Of a stretch of DNA of 64,000 nt, positions 29,454 to 43,000 are shown piece after piece (position 1 is the stretch's first letter; every line of letters starts with the position of its first letter). Source of the DNA: Chrysomallon squamiferum. Its lineage: Eukaryota > Mollusca > Gastropoda > Neomphalida > Peltospiridae. Location: NCBI GenBank assembly GCA_012295275.1, contig CM022674.1:8578260-8642259 (forward strand), written 5' to 3'. The notes below the pieces were generated by a model that had not been told where the DNA came from, ran no database searches, and was given only the letters and a program-made list of their open reading frames with translations. The position numbers and the translations under genes were made by a program.

Positions 29454-32400
29454 GTGCTCAACAATTAGAAACAACCAGCACCAAAGAGAAAAACTGTGCA
29501 AGTAGATTAAAAATAAACAGACACTTTTAAAATGTATGTAACAAATATATATAATATGCATTTCATTACATTTCACAAACAAAATGGGTATATAATTAAA
29601 TACAATATAAAAAACAGTGTGATATTATATCTGATTTACAAGTACAGGACATAGAAATAATATGTACAGAAAATAACAAAACAACTTTTAATGGATTTTA
29701 AACAGCACCAAAATTTTTTGAAATGAGCAACAAAATGTGATGTGTGTGTGCATGTGTGTCTGTGTGCACTGTATTATTAAGAAACAAAGTTTTTTTAAAG
29801 CTAAATTCTATTTAAAAAGAGTTAAATTACAGCAAAAGTTAAAAAACCAGTGGTTTATAATTTCTAAGCATGAAAATAAATATATAATTATTTTTATTAA
29901 ACAAGGATTCTGCTAAAGGGTAAGAAAGCTCTACAAAATAGCACTACTGACATGGACCATGTTTGTGTGTTAAACAGACATCATGTTTTAATCTCTTACT
30001 TCAAAACACCTCAGCACCAGTTTAATGTTCCCAGTTTTTAATACACACTCTCAGTTCTGTCTGATGTTTAAAACTGCAAGGTATTAGAATCAAATCTCAG
30101 CATTCTTACATAACCTAGGAGTTGAAAGACAACATACTAACAGACTAACACTTTGAGCAATATCTCCATCCTTTTCTCACTGACCAGAAAAACTGATAAA
30201 CAATTGATAAAGATGTAAAAATTTGAGAAATATTTAAGAAAAGCATCTTGGATGTAAAACATGAAAAGAAATACCACTGAAGTGAAATAACAAACATCAG
30301 GCTAACATAATCATACAATTAATAAAAATAATAAACTGTAATATTAAATACAAGTTGTTCTGTTATACACAACTTTTAACATTAAAACAATTACAACAAG
30401 AACAAACAGATTAATAATTAAAAGTAATGTTCAGTTATATAAACAAGTATTTTTAGAAAAAATCTTGAAACTGAACAAAGATAACAAAATAACCTAATAC
30501 TCTAAATATTTAAATTTGCAATAAATAACATGTAATTATATCAACATTAAGAAAGATATGGAAATGGAAATGAACTGCGTAATGGAAAATGATACAATGG
30601 CGCATTCAGTGGTTTATTTCACTTACATGTTATTAACTGGCAAACAGAACTAAAACATTGTATTTACTCTGAAATTAAATCTGCATATTAATGAATTATT
30701 GTATCATGTATTTCAGTCTTTACTAGTAATAAAGTCTAACAATAAACTAACAATATTTTTTAAAATCTATATATCTTACATTTTTGCTTTTATAGTAGTG
30801 TTATCCCATAGACAAAGGCGTTACAAAAATGCATGACAGACTGAGGACATTTTCAATGTTGAAATGCTTTATTCATCCCCATTTATATTCACAAGTTTGT
30901 GATTTTATTGTCATACTTTATTATTAATAAAGACTGTTTACAACAATCCATGAAATATACTAAATGTTTTGTACTCTTTGCAGTGCACCAGATGAACAGA
31001 GTGGGATTTGTAGTCAACACATTTAATCACAGTTATCACAGGCAATGACAGGGTTATGTATATTAAGTAATTATTTAATTGCCAAAAGCATTTTCAACAA
31101 CCTGTGAGAAAAACATCACAACCATCTGTAAGACATAAATAAAATATATCTTTTAGAAATGATAATAAAGCTTAGAAAGTAGAAAAGTTATTGTACAATG
31201 CTTTTTAATCAGTATATTTTATTTTATTATTTTTTTTTTACTATTTATTATTTTTTTTGTTATATTATTTATTAAATATCTTTTTTTTAATTATTATTTA
31301 ATGCATTTATCTATTTATTTACCTTGAACTTGTATCTTATATGTTTCTCCTTTTCTCTTTACTGTAGTTTTTTTCAGTATGTTCTAAAGTCATCAATTTC
31401 ATTACAGACTGAGCCATAATATAACATACTTTAAACATTAATATGGATTCTAGAGATTATTGTTTTCCTTCCAAAAAGATTTTCATTGAAATATAAAATA
31501 TCCATAAAGAGAAAAAAAAACAGGAAAAAAAAACAATAATAATAAATGATTAAGGAAAAGAAGAAACAAAAACCTGAACCAAATAACAATGAATCCAGAA
31601 ATTGTAAAGATAGATAAAAAAAAAAAAAAAAAAAAAAAGTCACATGAACATAACTTGATAACAATGGACAATAAATAGTTATTTATTTAATGGATTTTTA
31701 AAAAAAAATTCTTAGGGAGAACAACAGAAAAAAATATTATGACTAAACTAAGGTTAATATTTTAATTTAATAAAATAATAATAATAATAAATGATGATAA
31801 TAACAATAAAGTGATGATTATAATAATAATAATAATAAAAACCATAACAGTAATAACAATGATGACAATAATATTAAACCAGAAAAAGAAAAAGAAAACT
31901 GAGCTGTCAGCTATCTAACAATACAGACAAGTCCGACTGATTATCAGTAATCTCCTCAGTGAGTCAAACAAGACAAATCTTTCGTTGATTCCCTACCGTT
32001 ACAGTGATTGTCAGTTCACAATAAATAAACATAAAACAAAAACTACACATTAACAAAAAGGAAAACAAAATTGATACTTTAACGTATTAAAATGTATAAT
32101 AATAGGAATATATTATATTTCAAAAGATGACATTACACAGAAACAATGTTTTTTACAACATAATAAATAATAAAAAGTAACAGTAACTGAATAACAACAA
32201 GTACAGCATAACATGAGAGTGAAATAAGTAATATAGTGTTATATAATAATAATTATCTATATAACAGTAGCAATGTCCAGCTGAGAAACTGATTGATCTC
32301 TGTCTTCATGTTATAAATACTGCCCTGACAAGAGTTTGAAACATCACTGAACATCATCTTTATTTAACTTCATTAATTATACCTTTAATTAAAACATCCT

Positions 32401-33806
32401 AGCACTTTGTTTTACAATCTGTACAGAAAAAAAATATATAATTCTGAGATCAAATTAGTTTTTAATTTGACAAAAAGAAAAATCTACTATGATATAGAGA
32501 TAAATAGAGATTATAAACATGTGTATAAAATATTCAGATTGATTTGTAAACTTCTTAATTTCAACCTTGACAAGAAAAAATGGCACATTCATGTTATCAG
32601 TTGGAACTGGTAATCTTATAATACCAGTCCTAACTTATGCTTATATTACCAGTTTGAACTGGTATACTAATATTACCAGTTTTAACTCGTTTGCTTATAT
32701 TATTAGTTTCAAATGGAATGTTTATATTATCAGTCAGAATATGAAATTTTTTAAAAATATATACAACCCCAAAAGCACTCAAATTTATAAATTTGTTTTT
32801 ATGAATTAGTAGTTTTATAAATGTGACCTTGTACAACAAAACGAGTCACAAGGACCAGACTTTTTAAAGTGAAATGTTTTTCATGGTTTCTAATGAAATA
32901 TTGGTATCTGCATTAAGATGTGGCAGTTTGGTGAGATTCACTGTTGAAGAGATCAAATCTTTTAATGGACTGAACTTTAATTAATTACAAATTTATATAA
33001 ATTAAAAATAATAGTGTCAATTAAAATAATATAGTGTCGATGAAAAATAAAAGATAAAAAAAAAATATTGTTATGCACAAGAGAAAAAATTTAAAAAATT
33101 TAGAGTGTAATAATAATAATAATATAATAAATGTTCATATTTGTTATCTTATATATCTATACCAGCAAAAGGGTAAATCAAATACTATTTGATAAAACAA
33201 AATAAAAAAGTATTCTAAAAAAACAACTACAAAATAACTGCTACAAAGATCTAGTCAACAAAACATAAAAGAAGGCAATGTTAGTTTTAAATACAGGTAA
33301 TAAAAGTAATTACAAAATAATTCATTTAAATTTAGTAATAAGCATCATATTAAAATGTTTAATAAAAACATTTCATAATCCTTTTGTTACAACCTCAAAA
33401 TCCTTTAGTTACAACCTAACTTCATAATCTTTTAAAATTACATCTTCATAATCTTTTAAAATTACAACTTCATACTCCTTTAAAATTACAACTTCATAAT
33501 CCTTTAAAATTACAACTTCATAATCCTTTAAACTGACAAATTTCACAATCCTTTTTAAGTTGGCTATTTTATGATCCTTTTACAATCAGTTTTGACAATC
33601 GTTTTACATTTACAGGTAAACTTCATAATCCTTTAAAAGTTACAAACAAACTTCATAATCCTTTTAATAAAAATATAAGTTTTTAGCAACTTCACAACAT
33701 TTTAATGTCCAGGTATTATTACAGGACATTTTGTGACAGATTTCACAGTCTGGACAGTTTTGTGGTCATTCACTGGGGACAAAAGGAGATGACCAGTTTC
33801 CAGTAT
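29454..33806 (-). other. Presumed 3' UTR / downstream region of the anoctamin gene
   Basis: There is no recognisable exon. The stretch is AT-rich with few CpG, like the anoctamin introns and unlike the Wnt4 side. It contains poly-A and (AAT)n tracts, a short run of tandem ACCAGTTTGAACTGGTA-like motifs near 32600-32740, and a degenerate 26-bp repeat at 33360-33665. Confidence 0.4.
33360..33665. repeat. Degenerate ~26-bp tandem repeat
   Basis: Repeated CTTCATAATCCTTTTAAAAT-like units separated by short spacers, about ten copies, just 3' of the anoctamin stop codon. Confidence 0.8.
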
Positions 33807-33902
33807 TCAGACTTTGGACTGGGTCTCTGGCTCATCTTCTTCCAGAGGAACTTTGAGTGTGATAGCCTCGGCATTCACATCTTCATCTTCCTGACTGTTC
33901 AG
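33807..33902 (-). CDS. ano7: Anoctamin-7 terminal exon t with stop codon
   Basis: 31 codons and [34 protein letters not shown]. An acidic tail. Acceptor TTTCATTTAG. The frame is fixed by phase 0 from exon s and ends at 33809-33807. The sequence itself is poorly conserved, so confidence rests on splice site and phase. Confidence 0.85.
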   Translation of the reverse strand: MNSQEDEDVNAEAITLKVPLEEDEPETQSKV

Positions 33903-33987
33903 CTAAATGAAAAACCAAACTGATATGTGTGTGTGTTGTATGATAACATTCTTGATATATTCACATACTTGTTTGCATATCATACTC

Positions 33988-34051
<64 letters not shown>

Positions 34052-37000
34052 TATAATATGATATAAAATATACTTATATAACAATGATAATATGGTTTCA
34101 CTTATAAATATACATTACAAATATTATTATAAATGCATTATCAAGAGTATAATATAATATAAATATTACTCTTGTATTTATATAAAAGTGCCATAATACA
34201 AATATATACTCATATAACAATGATATCGTGTATTATAGATATTGTTTATGAACTTGTATAAATGTAACATAATAAAATATTATACTGATTTAATTAATAT
34301 AAATTTAAAGTATAAATATTATTGATGAATGTATATAAAAGTAACATAATATAAACATTATATTGATATAACAGTGATGTAATGTATATGAATTTAAAAG
34401 ACTTACTACCTGGAAGATCTGGTCTGTGTCAGTGAGAGCCTGCTTGGCCAAGTAGTGTTCTCTCTTTATCTTCAGCTGCAGAGCCTCGGGCACGTCAGGC
34501 ACCAGTATGTCTATCAGCCGACAGATTCCAAACACAACGTGCTGTCAAGTAACACAATTACACACGTTTATATTTACTCTGAATGTGTTTCATATCACTG
34601 AAAATAGATCTGTCATTTACAGCATTGTCTTGCTGTAGAATGTCTCCTATTAATGTTTCTAAGGTTATTCATAGATGAAAAGTTAGAAGTAGTAAATTTA
34701 AGAAAGTAGTTTAAAAATAACAGAAATGTCATAATTACCTCAAAGACAATAACAAATCCAAGTCTGAGAGCAAGCAGTCTCCAGTAAAACAGTGTGTAGT
34801 GACCATGATCATCTCGGAAATCTTTGTACCTGTACAACATGTTTTATAATATTATATACTGTTATAATAATTATACTACTATGTTATAATACTATAAAAA
34901 TTATACTTTTATAATAAACTGTTATAATATACTCTAACATTTTATAATAAACATATATTTGCATTCCAAACAGAAAATATATACTGTAAATAATGTATCT
35001 TCAATAATATTCATAATATAACTCATGTTATAAACAAAGTATCCTACAATAATGTACATTAATTTTCTCACCCATTAAACATAACATATCTATAACAAAT
35101 AATTAACATTGTCAAGGTACTACATATCATCCTTATGAAAAGGTAACATACACAGTTGATTTCTAACAACTATTATTACTAATACACACACATTTAGACC
35201 GGTGTGACCAGTAAGAAGAGAACTGAGTGTGCTAACCTGCACTGCTCTGTCAGTGTGCCGTTGGGAGACCAGGAGAGGGTGAAGTTTGTGTAGCCGTGCA
35301 GACTCCAGTTGTACTCGTACTGGTACAGCAGTTTTGGAAGGAATTCAGAAGTAAAAGCTATGAGGAATGCCTGAAACAGATCAAAATATCCTCTTTTAAT
35401 CATGTCTTTGTTTGATATCAGACTATTTGTGGATGTATATGATGCTACACAGGATTTTTAGTTAAATAACAAAATTAGCAAACTAGCTGTGATACAAAAT
35501 TTGAACTGATGTTTGTGTTTTGTAATAAAATAAAATCAAATTACTAATTAATATGAAATTTCACAACATTTGCAGATTAGAGAGACAAGTACCTTTACTT
35601 AACAAGTGAGTGTGACCTGAGTGAAAGACTCACGTTGCTGATGACAGCCAGCTGAGCGAGACTGTCTAAGATCTGAAACCAGACGCCGATGTCCTCTGCC
35701 CGCTCAGCCACGGGTCTGCGCGTCTCCGACACAAACTTGTTAGCGTCGAGTCGAATCTCCACCCAGTTGTTCAACAGCGCAAACAGCGGGGCCAGGGGAA
35801 ACGCAGCCACAAAGATAGTGATAAAACCAAACTGCAGAACTGAAACACAAAGATAGTGATAAAACCAAACTGCAGAACTGAAACACAAAGATAGTGATAA
35901 AACCAAACTGCAGAACTGAAACACAAAGATAGTGATAAAACCAAACTGCAGAACTGAAACACAAAGATAGTGATAAAACCAAACTGCAGAACTGAAACAC
36001 AAAGATAGTGATAAAACCAAACTGCAGAACTGAAACACAAAGATAGTGATAAAACCAAACTGCAGAACTGAAACACAAAATAACTGAACAAATACAGTAG
36101 AACTGAAACACAAAATAACTGAACAAATACAGTATGTAGAACTGAAAAAAACAAAAGAAACTGATATGTATGTAAAACTGAAATGTAAAATAAATAAATA
36201 TTTATGATTGACAATTTAGGCCAAAGGCAAATAATTTAGTCTTTAAAAAAATTGTCTTTCTGACACATTAAAAAGCAAATATCTGTATAAATAAAACATT
36301 TAACTTTTAGATATCATTGTTATATCAATAATATATTAAAATAATCAATATAAATTGAATTATAATATTAAAATAATCAATACATGTTGCTGATTTCTAA
36401 GAATAACTTGTTCTTACTCATTTCTAGATATTCCTGAAAAAGTCCTTCATTCTCAATGAGCTGATAGTCAGCCTCCCACCTCATCAACACCATGTCCTTC
36501 TTCACCTTCACGTTGAACTGGTGCCACATCGTCTTCAGCTTCCTACAACATTGTCACATCTTAATACAGTTTTAATATTTAACTAGAAACCATGCTGAAT
36601 TTACTATATCATTTTATGTGACATGATAACATGATCTAAAACACAGTGTAAAAATATCAATACTTGTTTGAAGATTCCCTCAGCATTCAGTTATAATATA
36701 TCTGTCATATCTTTGGGTTTTTTTGGGAGGTTGGGCGGTTGTGTATCTCTTGTTGGTCTTTGACATGTGGTAATTAACCACACATTTGTGTGTATTAACA
36801 ACATATCAAATATATACAGATTTATGTTCAGTAGCTTGTTTAATTATAAGGAATAACATTCTGTAGGTTACTTTTATATATTAGCAGCAGGATATGGTTT
36901 AAATACATGTTACCACTGTGATTAACCACTCATGGGTTACTATTGTAGTATGTGGGAGATCAGGCAGGAATGGGAAAAAGCCACAGAAAACTAAGAAAAA

Positions 37001-40000
37001 CTCTTGTACAATATTTCAAATCTAACCACTGTTCTACACCATGTCCATGTTACAAAGTATTTTATATATAGGAGTTTGTGTGCAGTGTTTAGAAGTGGCT
37101 GGAGTTCAAAGGATTAACTCACGGGATGACCATCTCCTGTATGTTACTGATGATCTGTTTGCCTATCATGATAACACCAAGTTGTTGAGCCAGCTCAATC
37201 AGACAGCCCCCATTGTTACACTGAAATCATATTTACAATAACTGAAATCATTGTTACACTGAAATCATATTTACAACAACATCCTTTATTAATAAAATAA
37301 AATACAATAACTGTTAAACAGACTCCACTGTTACACTGAAATCATATTTACAACAACATCCTTTATTAATAAAATAAAATACAATAACTGTTAAACAGAC
37401 TCCATTGTTACACTGAAATCATATTTACAACAACATCCTTTGTTAATTCAATAAAATACAATGAAATAACTCTATCAGTTTACATTGTTACACTGAAATC
37501 ACAGTGCTGTTTATTAATACAGTAAAAATACAAGAAAAGGACTATTCAGAATTGTTTTCTCTTTAATTAAAAAAAACAACAAAAAAACAACCCAAACAAC
37601 AGTTTCCATTATGTTGGCATTAATTAATAATTGATATCAAACATCAACACTGTTCACTGTATTAATTTAATTGTATTATTGTAAATAAAGTTAATTTGAA
37701 AGATATTTACCTCTTCGGATCTGAGACCAAAAAATCTCACATAATGTCCTGGGTAACCCACAAATCTGAAATAAAGAAAAATATAAATGGAAACAAATTT
37801 ACTTAAATATCAGTTAACCCAGCAATAAGTAACTTTCATTTATTTCTAGACAGTATGTGAGCTACACATGATCTTTGATTAAACCATTGTAGAGCAATAG
37901 AAAATAAGCATATTGGAAGAAGTGTTAAACGTCTATTGCAACTCTCACCACTGAGATAAAGACCTCTCCATTAGACAGTTTAACAGAAGTTAAAGTAACA
38001 AAAATAATAAATAAACAATTTCTTACCTTCCTTTGAAAAATGCAACATAGAAAATGGAAGAGTAAAAGTTGACAAACTGAAAAATAAACACTTTGAATGT
38101 GAGCTGATCTTCGAACTCTGTCTGTGTTCTGTGCATTTCTGAAACAAACAAAATTTATACCTGTTGATTTGTTTTACAAGAAAAATAGTAATAATGAATT
38201 ACTGAGTATTTGTTACATATATAAATAACACAGTCATATTTGTTCTTTCATTAGTATTACATCATTCTAACCATTACTTTACTATTACTGATCCATGAAT
38301 TCATCTTGCACATTTAGGTAACATAATCTTATTTTTTAATTTTTTATTAATATTACTACTACTAATATCATTACTATAATATTATTATTATTATTATTAT
38401 TATTATACAATTTTTTTTTATTACACATCAAAACAACAGTCTTATTTTTTAATAGTATACTATCAATACAATTAGTATAATATTCAATTATTATTATTAT
38501 CCTAGGAATTTTTATTACACATCTAAATAATATAATCTTATTTTTTTTTCTTTTTATTACTATTACTTCTACTATTACAATAACTATATTATTACTATTC
38601 AAACAGCAAGATAAATTATTTAAATAACTCAGTAAGTTTCTGTGATTACCCCACTGTGTGAACTTTAAAGCCATTTTTTCATACACACGGCCCAGTGCCA
38701 TGATTATAATCAAGTTGACAACCGCCGATGACGTGCTCGCTATCAACGCTGCCTTCCCCCTCAGCGTCTTGTTTTCAAACAGCGGAATACTGATCAAAAC
38801 TCGGTACATGATAACAGCCATGATAAATATTATAACCACTATCATCTGAAAAAACAAAGATACCAATACATCATATTATTATAAACATTACCATCTGAAA
38901 ACATAATTAACATAAGATAGCAATACATCATACAAGATAAAACCATGATAAATATTATCATTTACAAACACAAATAAAGTAAGAAAGCAATACATCATAC
39001 ATGATAAAACCATGATAAATATTATCATTTACAAACACAAATAAAAAAAGAAAGCAATACATCATACATGATAAAACCATGATAAATATTATGATCATTA
39101 TGATGTGAAAAATTAAGATATGAATATGTTACAAATAGTTTTACTTAAAACAAGGTAAACAGGTTAAATAATAATAGAGTGAGCATAATTTTTCTGAGGT
39201 ATTTAATGAGGTAATCTGAGATAGTCTAAACACTAAAATCATTGTAAATATCATATACTGTTAATACAGACATTGTTTTTTATTTTATTTATTTATTTCT
39301 GTGCTGTTTTTCAAGAATAAAAAAATTAAAGAAACATATATCACAAGAGATGTGCAGAATAAAAACAAACATAAGATAAATTAAAAAAAGAAAATTAACT
39401 CAAAACACACCTGTAAGAACCACACAAACTGAGAATCAGACAGACAATACCCTGAATATGTTTCACTGGAAACAATTTATCTAAAATTCTACTGCAGTTT
39501 TAGAAAATGTATATTAGTCTGTAAATATTGCATATATATAATAATGTTATAGAATTCAGAATAACTTTCTGATTATGAAAATCAGGTAGAAACTATGAAA
39601 AACTCAGTAGATTTGTAATTTCATAGTTTAATGCTGTGCATAGTGATATCATACCATTATAACAATGGCTGCCATGCCAGACAGAATTCTGGGAAGTCTG
39701 TCTCTGGGATCAAAATATGGCTCCTTTACTCCTGTTATAGGATTCTCTCTCAGTTCAGGAGCTTTGGCAGCAAATTCAGGTCTTGGTCTTTCCTGAAAAG
39801 CAAAAAATAATTTCCAGGATAATGACAGATGGTAATAAGAAAATCTTTTCCGATGTTGCCTGATACTATGACAACAACAACAATAATAACATTATTACTA
39901 GTAAAATAAAATGTATATGTCAATTTTTAAACACTGCCATAGATCTCCATCTACATTAAAAATATTTTTGTTTTATAATTTTGCTTAACAACTAACAATA

Positions 40001-43000
40001 TGAATTACTGTTTACATTACTTCATACTATTATTACATTCTACATTCTACACAAAACATGAGTTAGTATTTGCTAATGACTGTCAATAAAACAATATTTA
40101 CTCCTTCTTCTTCAAAGTCTAAAACATCCCAGTGATGTGCCAGGCTGGCATTCTTCCTCTTCCAGTACTCCAGAAATGTCACAGCTGAAAAAAACACATA
40201 TTCTGTATTTCTCTTTTTCTTTCTCTCTCTTTCTAATAATTATTACATAACTTAATTCTTGTAACATACAAATAAAAAATTTACTATTTAAATGGTTATA
40301 ATTAATTATTCCTGTAATTAAAGCTAAAAAAGCTTTTTCCCCACCTCACACTGCCCAACAAAATAAAAAGCACGAAAATACATTCTAAATGTAATATTTT
40401 ACATATTGATTAAAACAGAAAATGTTAATTTAACTGAATCACAAATCTTTTAATAGCTAAAAATCACTGTTTAATAGTAATACATAATGATGTTGTAAAA
40501 GGATCAGAAACAACAGAGTTAAGTACCAAGCATACGTGATCCTGTGACAAAATAAAATAAAAACATATTCAAAACATTAATAATATACTATGAGACGTAC
40601 CCCAGAACGACATGAAGACAGCGTAGAAGACAGTTCCGGGGTGGTCAAAGAGGTAGGCTATCCGGATGAAGAGACAGACGTCTGAGAGGTACCAGTACTC
40701 ACAGCCCACCTCCTCATCACAGAGCGGACACATCTTGTACGTCCGGTTACTCGAACACACCTCGTTTCTGTACACAAACAGCTCATTATTACATATATCA
40801 ATTATTACACACACAGCTCATTATTAAATACAGCTCTTTATTACACACACAGTTCATTATTACACACAGCTCATTATTACATACAGCTCATTATTACACA
40901 CACAGCTCATTATTACACACAGCTCATTATTACACACACAGCTCATTATTACACACAGCTCATTATTACACACAGCTCATTATTACACACAGTTCATTAT
41001 TACACACACAGCTCATTATTACACACAGCTCATTATTACACACACACAGTTCATTATTACATACAGCTCATTATTACACACAGCTCATTATTACACACAG
41101 CTCATTATTACACACACAGCTCATTATTAAACACATAGTTCATTTATTACACACAGCTCATTATTAAACACAGTTCATTATTACACACAGCTCATTATTA
41201 CACACACAGTTCATTATTACATACAGTTCATTATTACACACAGCTCATTATTAAACACACAGTTCATTGTTACACACAGCTCATTATTACATACAGCTCA
41301 TTATTACACACACAGCTCATTATTAAACACATAGTTCATTATTACACACAGCTCATTATTAAACATAGTTCATTATTACACACAGCTCATTATTAAACAC
41401 ACAGTTCATTATTACACACAGCTCATTATTACACACAGCTCATTATTACACACACAGCTCATTATTAAACACATAGTTCATTATTACACACAGCTCATTA
41501 TTAAACACAGTTCATTATTACACACACAGTTCATTATTACATACAGTTCATTATTACACACAGCTCATTATTAAACACACAGTTCATTATTACACACAGC
41601 TCATTATTAAACACAGTTCATTATTACACACAGCTCATTATTACATACAGCTCATTATTACACACACAGCTCATTATTACACACACAGCTCATTATTACA
41701 CACAGCTCATTATTACACACACAGCTCATTATTACACACAGTTCATTATTACACACAGCTCATTATTACACACAGCTCATTATTACACACACAGTTCATT
41801 ATTACATACAGCTCATTATTACACACAGCTCATTATTACACACAGCTCATTATTACACACACAGCTCATTATTAAACACATAGTTCATTATTACACACAG
41901 CTCATTATTAAACACAGTTCATTATTACACACAGCTCATTATTACACACACAGTTCATTATTACATACAGTTCATTATTACACACAGCTCATTATTAAAC
42001 ACACAGTTCATTGTTACACACAGCTCATTATTACATACAGCTCATTATTACACACACAGCTCATTATTAAACACATAGTTCATTATTACACACAGCTCAT
42101 TATTAAACATAGTTCATTATTACACACAGCTCATTATTAAACACACAGTTCATTATTACACACAGCTCATTATTACATACAGCTCATTATTACACACACA
42201 GCTCATTATTAAACACATAGTTCATTATTACACACAGCTCATTATTAAACACAGTTCATTATTACACACACAGTTCATTATTACATACAGTTCATTATTA
42301 CACACAGCTCATTATTACACACACAGCTCATTATTACACACACAGTTCATTATTACACACACAGTTCATTATTACACACAGCTCATTATTACACACAGTT
42401 CATTATTACACACAGCTCATTATTACACACACAGCTCATTATTAACACACAGTTCATTATTACACACACAGTTCATTATTACACACAGTTCATTATTACA
42501 CACAGCAACTTGATTAGTTGCTGTGTGTAATAATTTATGTTGTTTTACAATGTATGTATGTATTCAAAAATAAATCAAACATTATAAATAAATACATATA
42601 TGTATTCAGTAAATTATTTTTTTCATTTGTTGTTAAATAAAATTTAATATATAAATGCTTACTGTCAAAAATGTTTAACAACCTAGTCACAGCATTTTAT
42701 TAAATTCTTAGAAATTCTTAAATAAAGTAATAAAAAAAACAACAACTTTACTATGCATAAACAGGATACATTTTATTTTTAAAATGAGACAAATACTTAC
42801 GCAGGTATGTTACTGCCCATAGTAAATATTCCATACATGAACACGAGTAATCCAACAACTGCAGCAGGTAAAAGCCAAGCAGTGTAGAAACCTGAAACAT
42901 GACAATAAATGAATAACCTGCCTTTGAAAAATACAACACAGAAAATTTAAATCTTTTGAAACGTACATCATTAAAATAAAATATACAGTTCTTTTTTTTT

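Noticed and set aside
35595-36214. Three overlapping minus-strand frames of 128-172 codons read as a repetitive protein
   Set aside because: They are the same 38-bp array read in three frames plus the true exon p. Only 35634-35839 fits the family.
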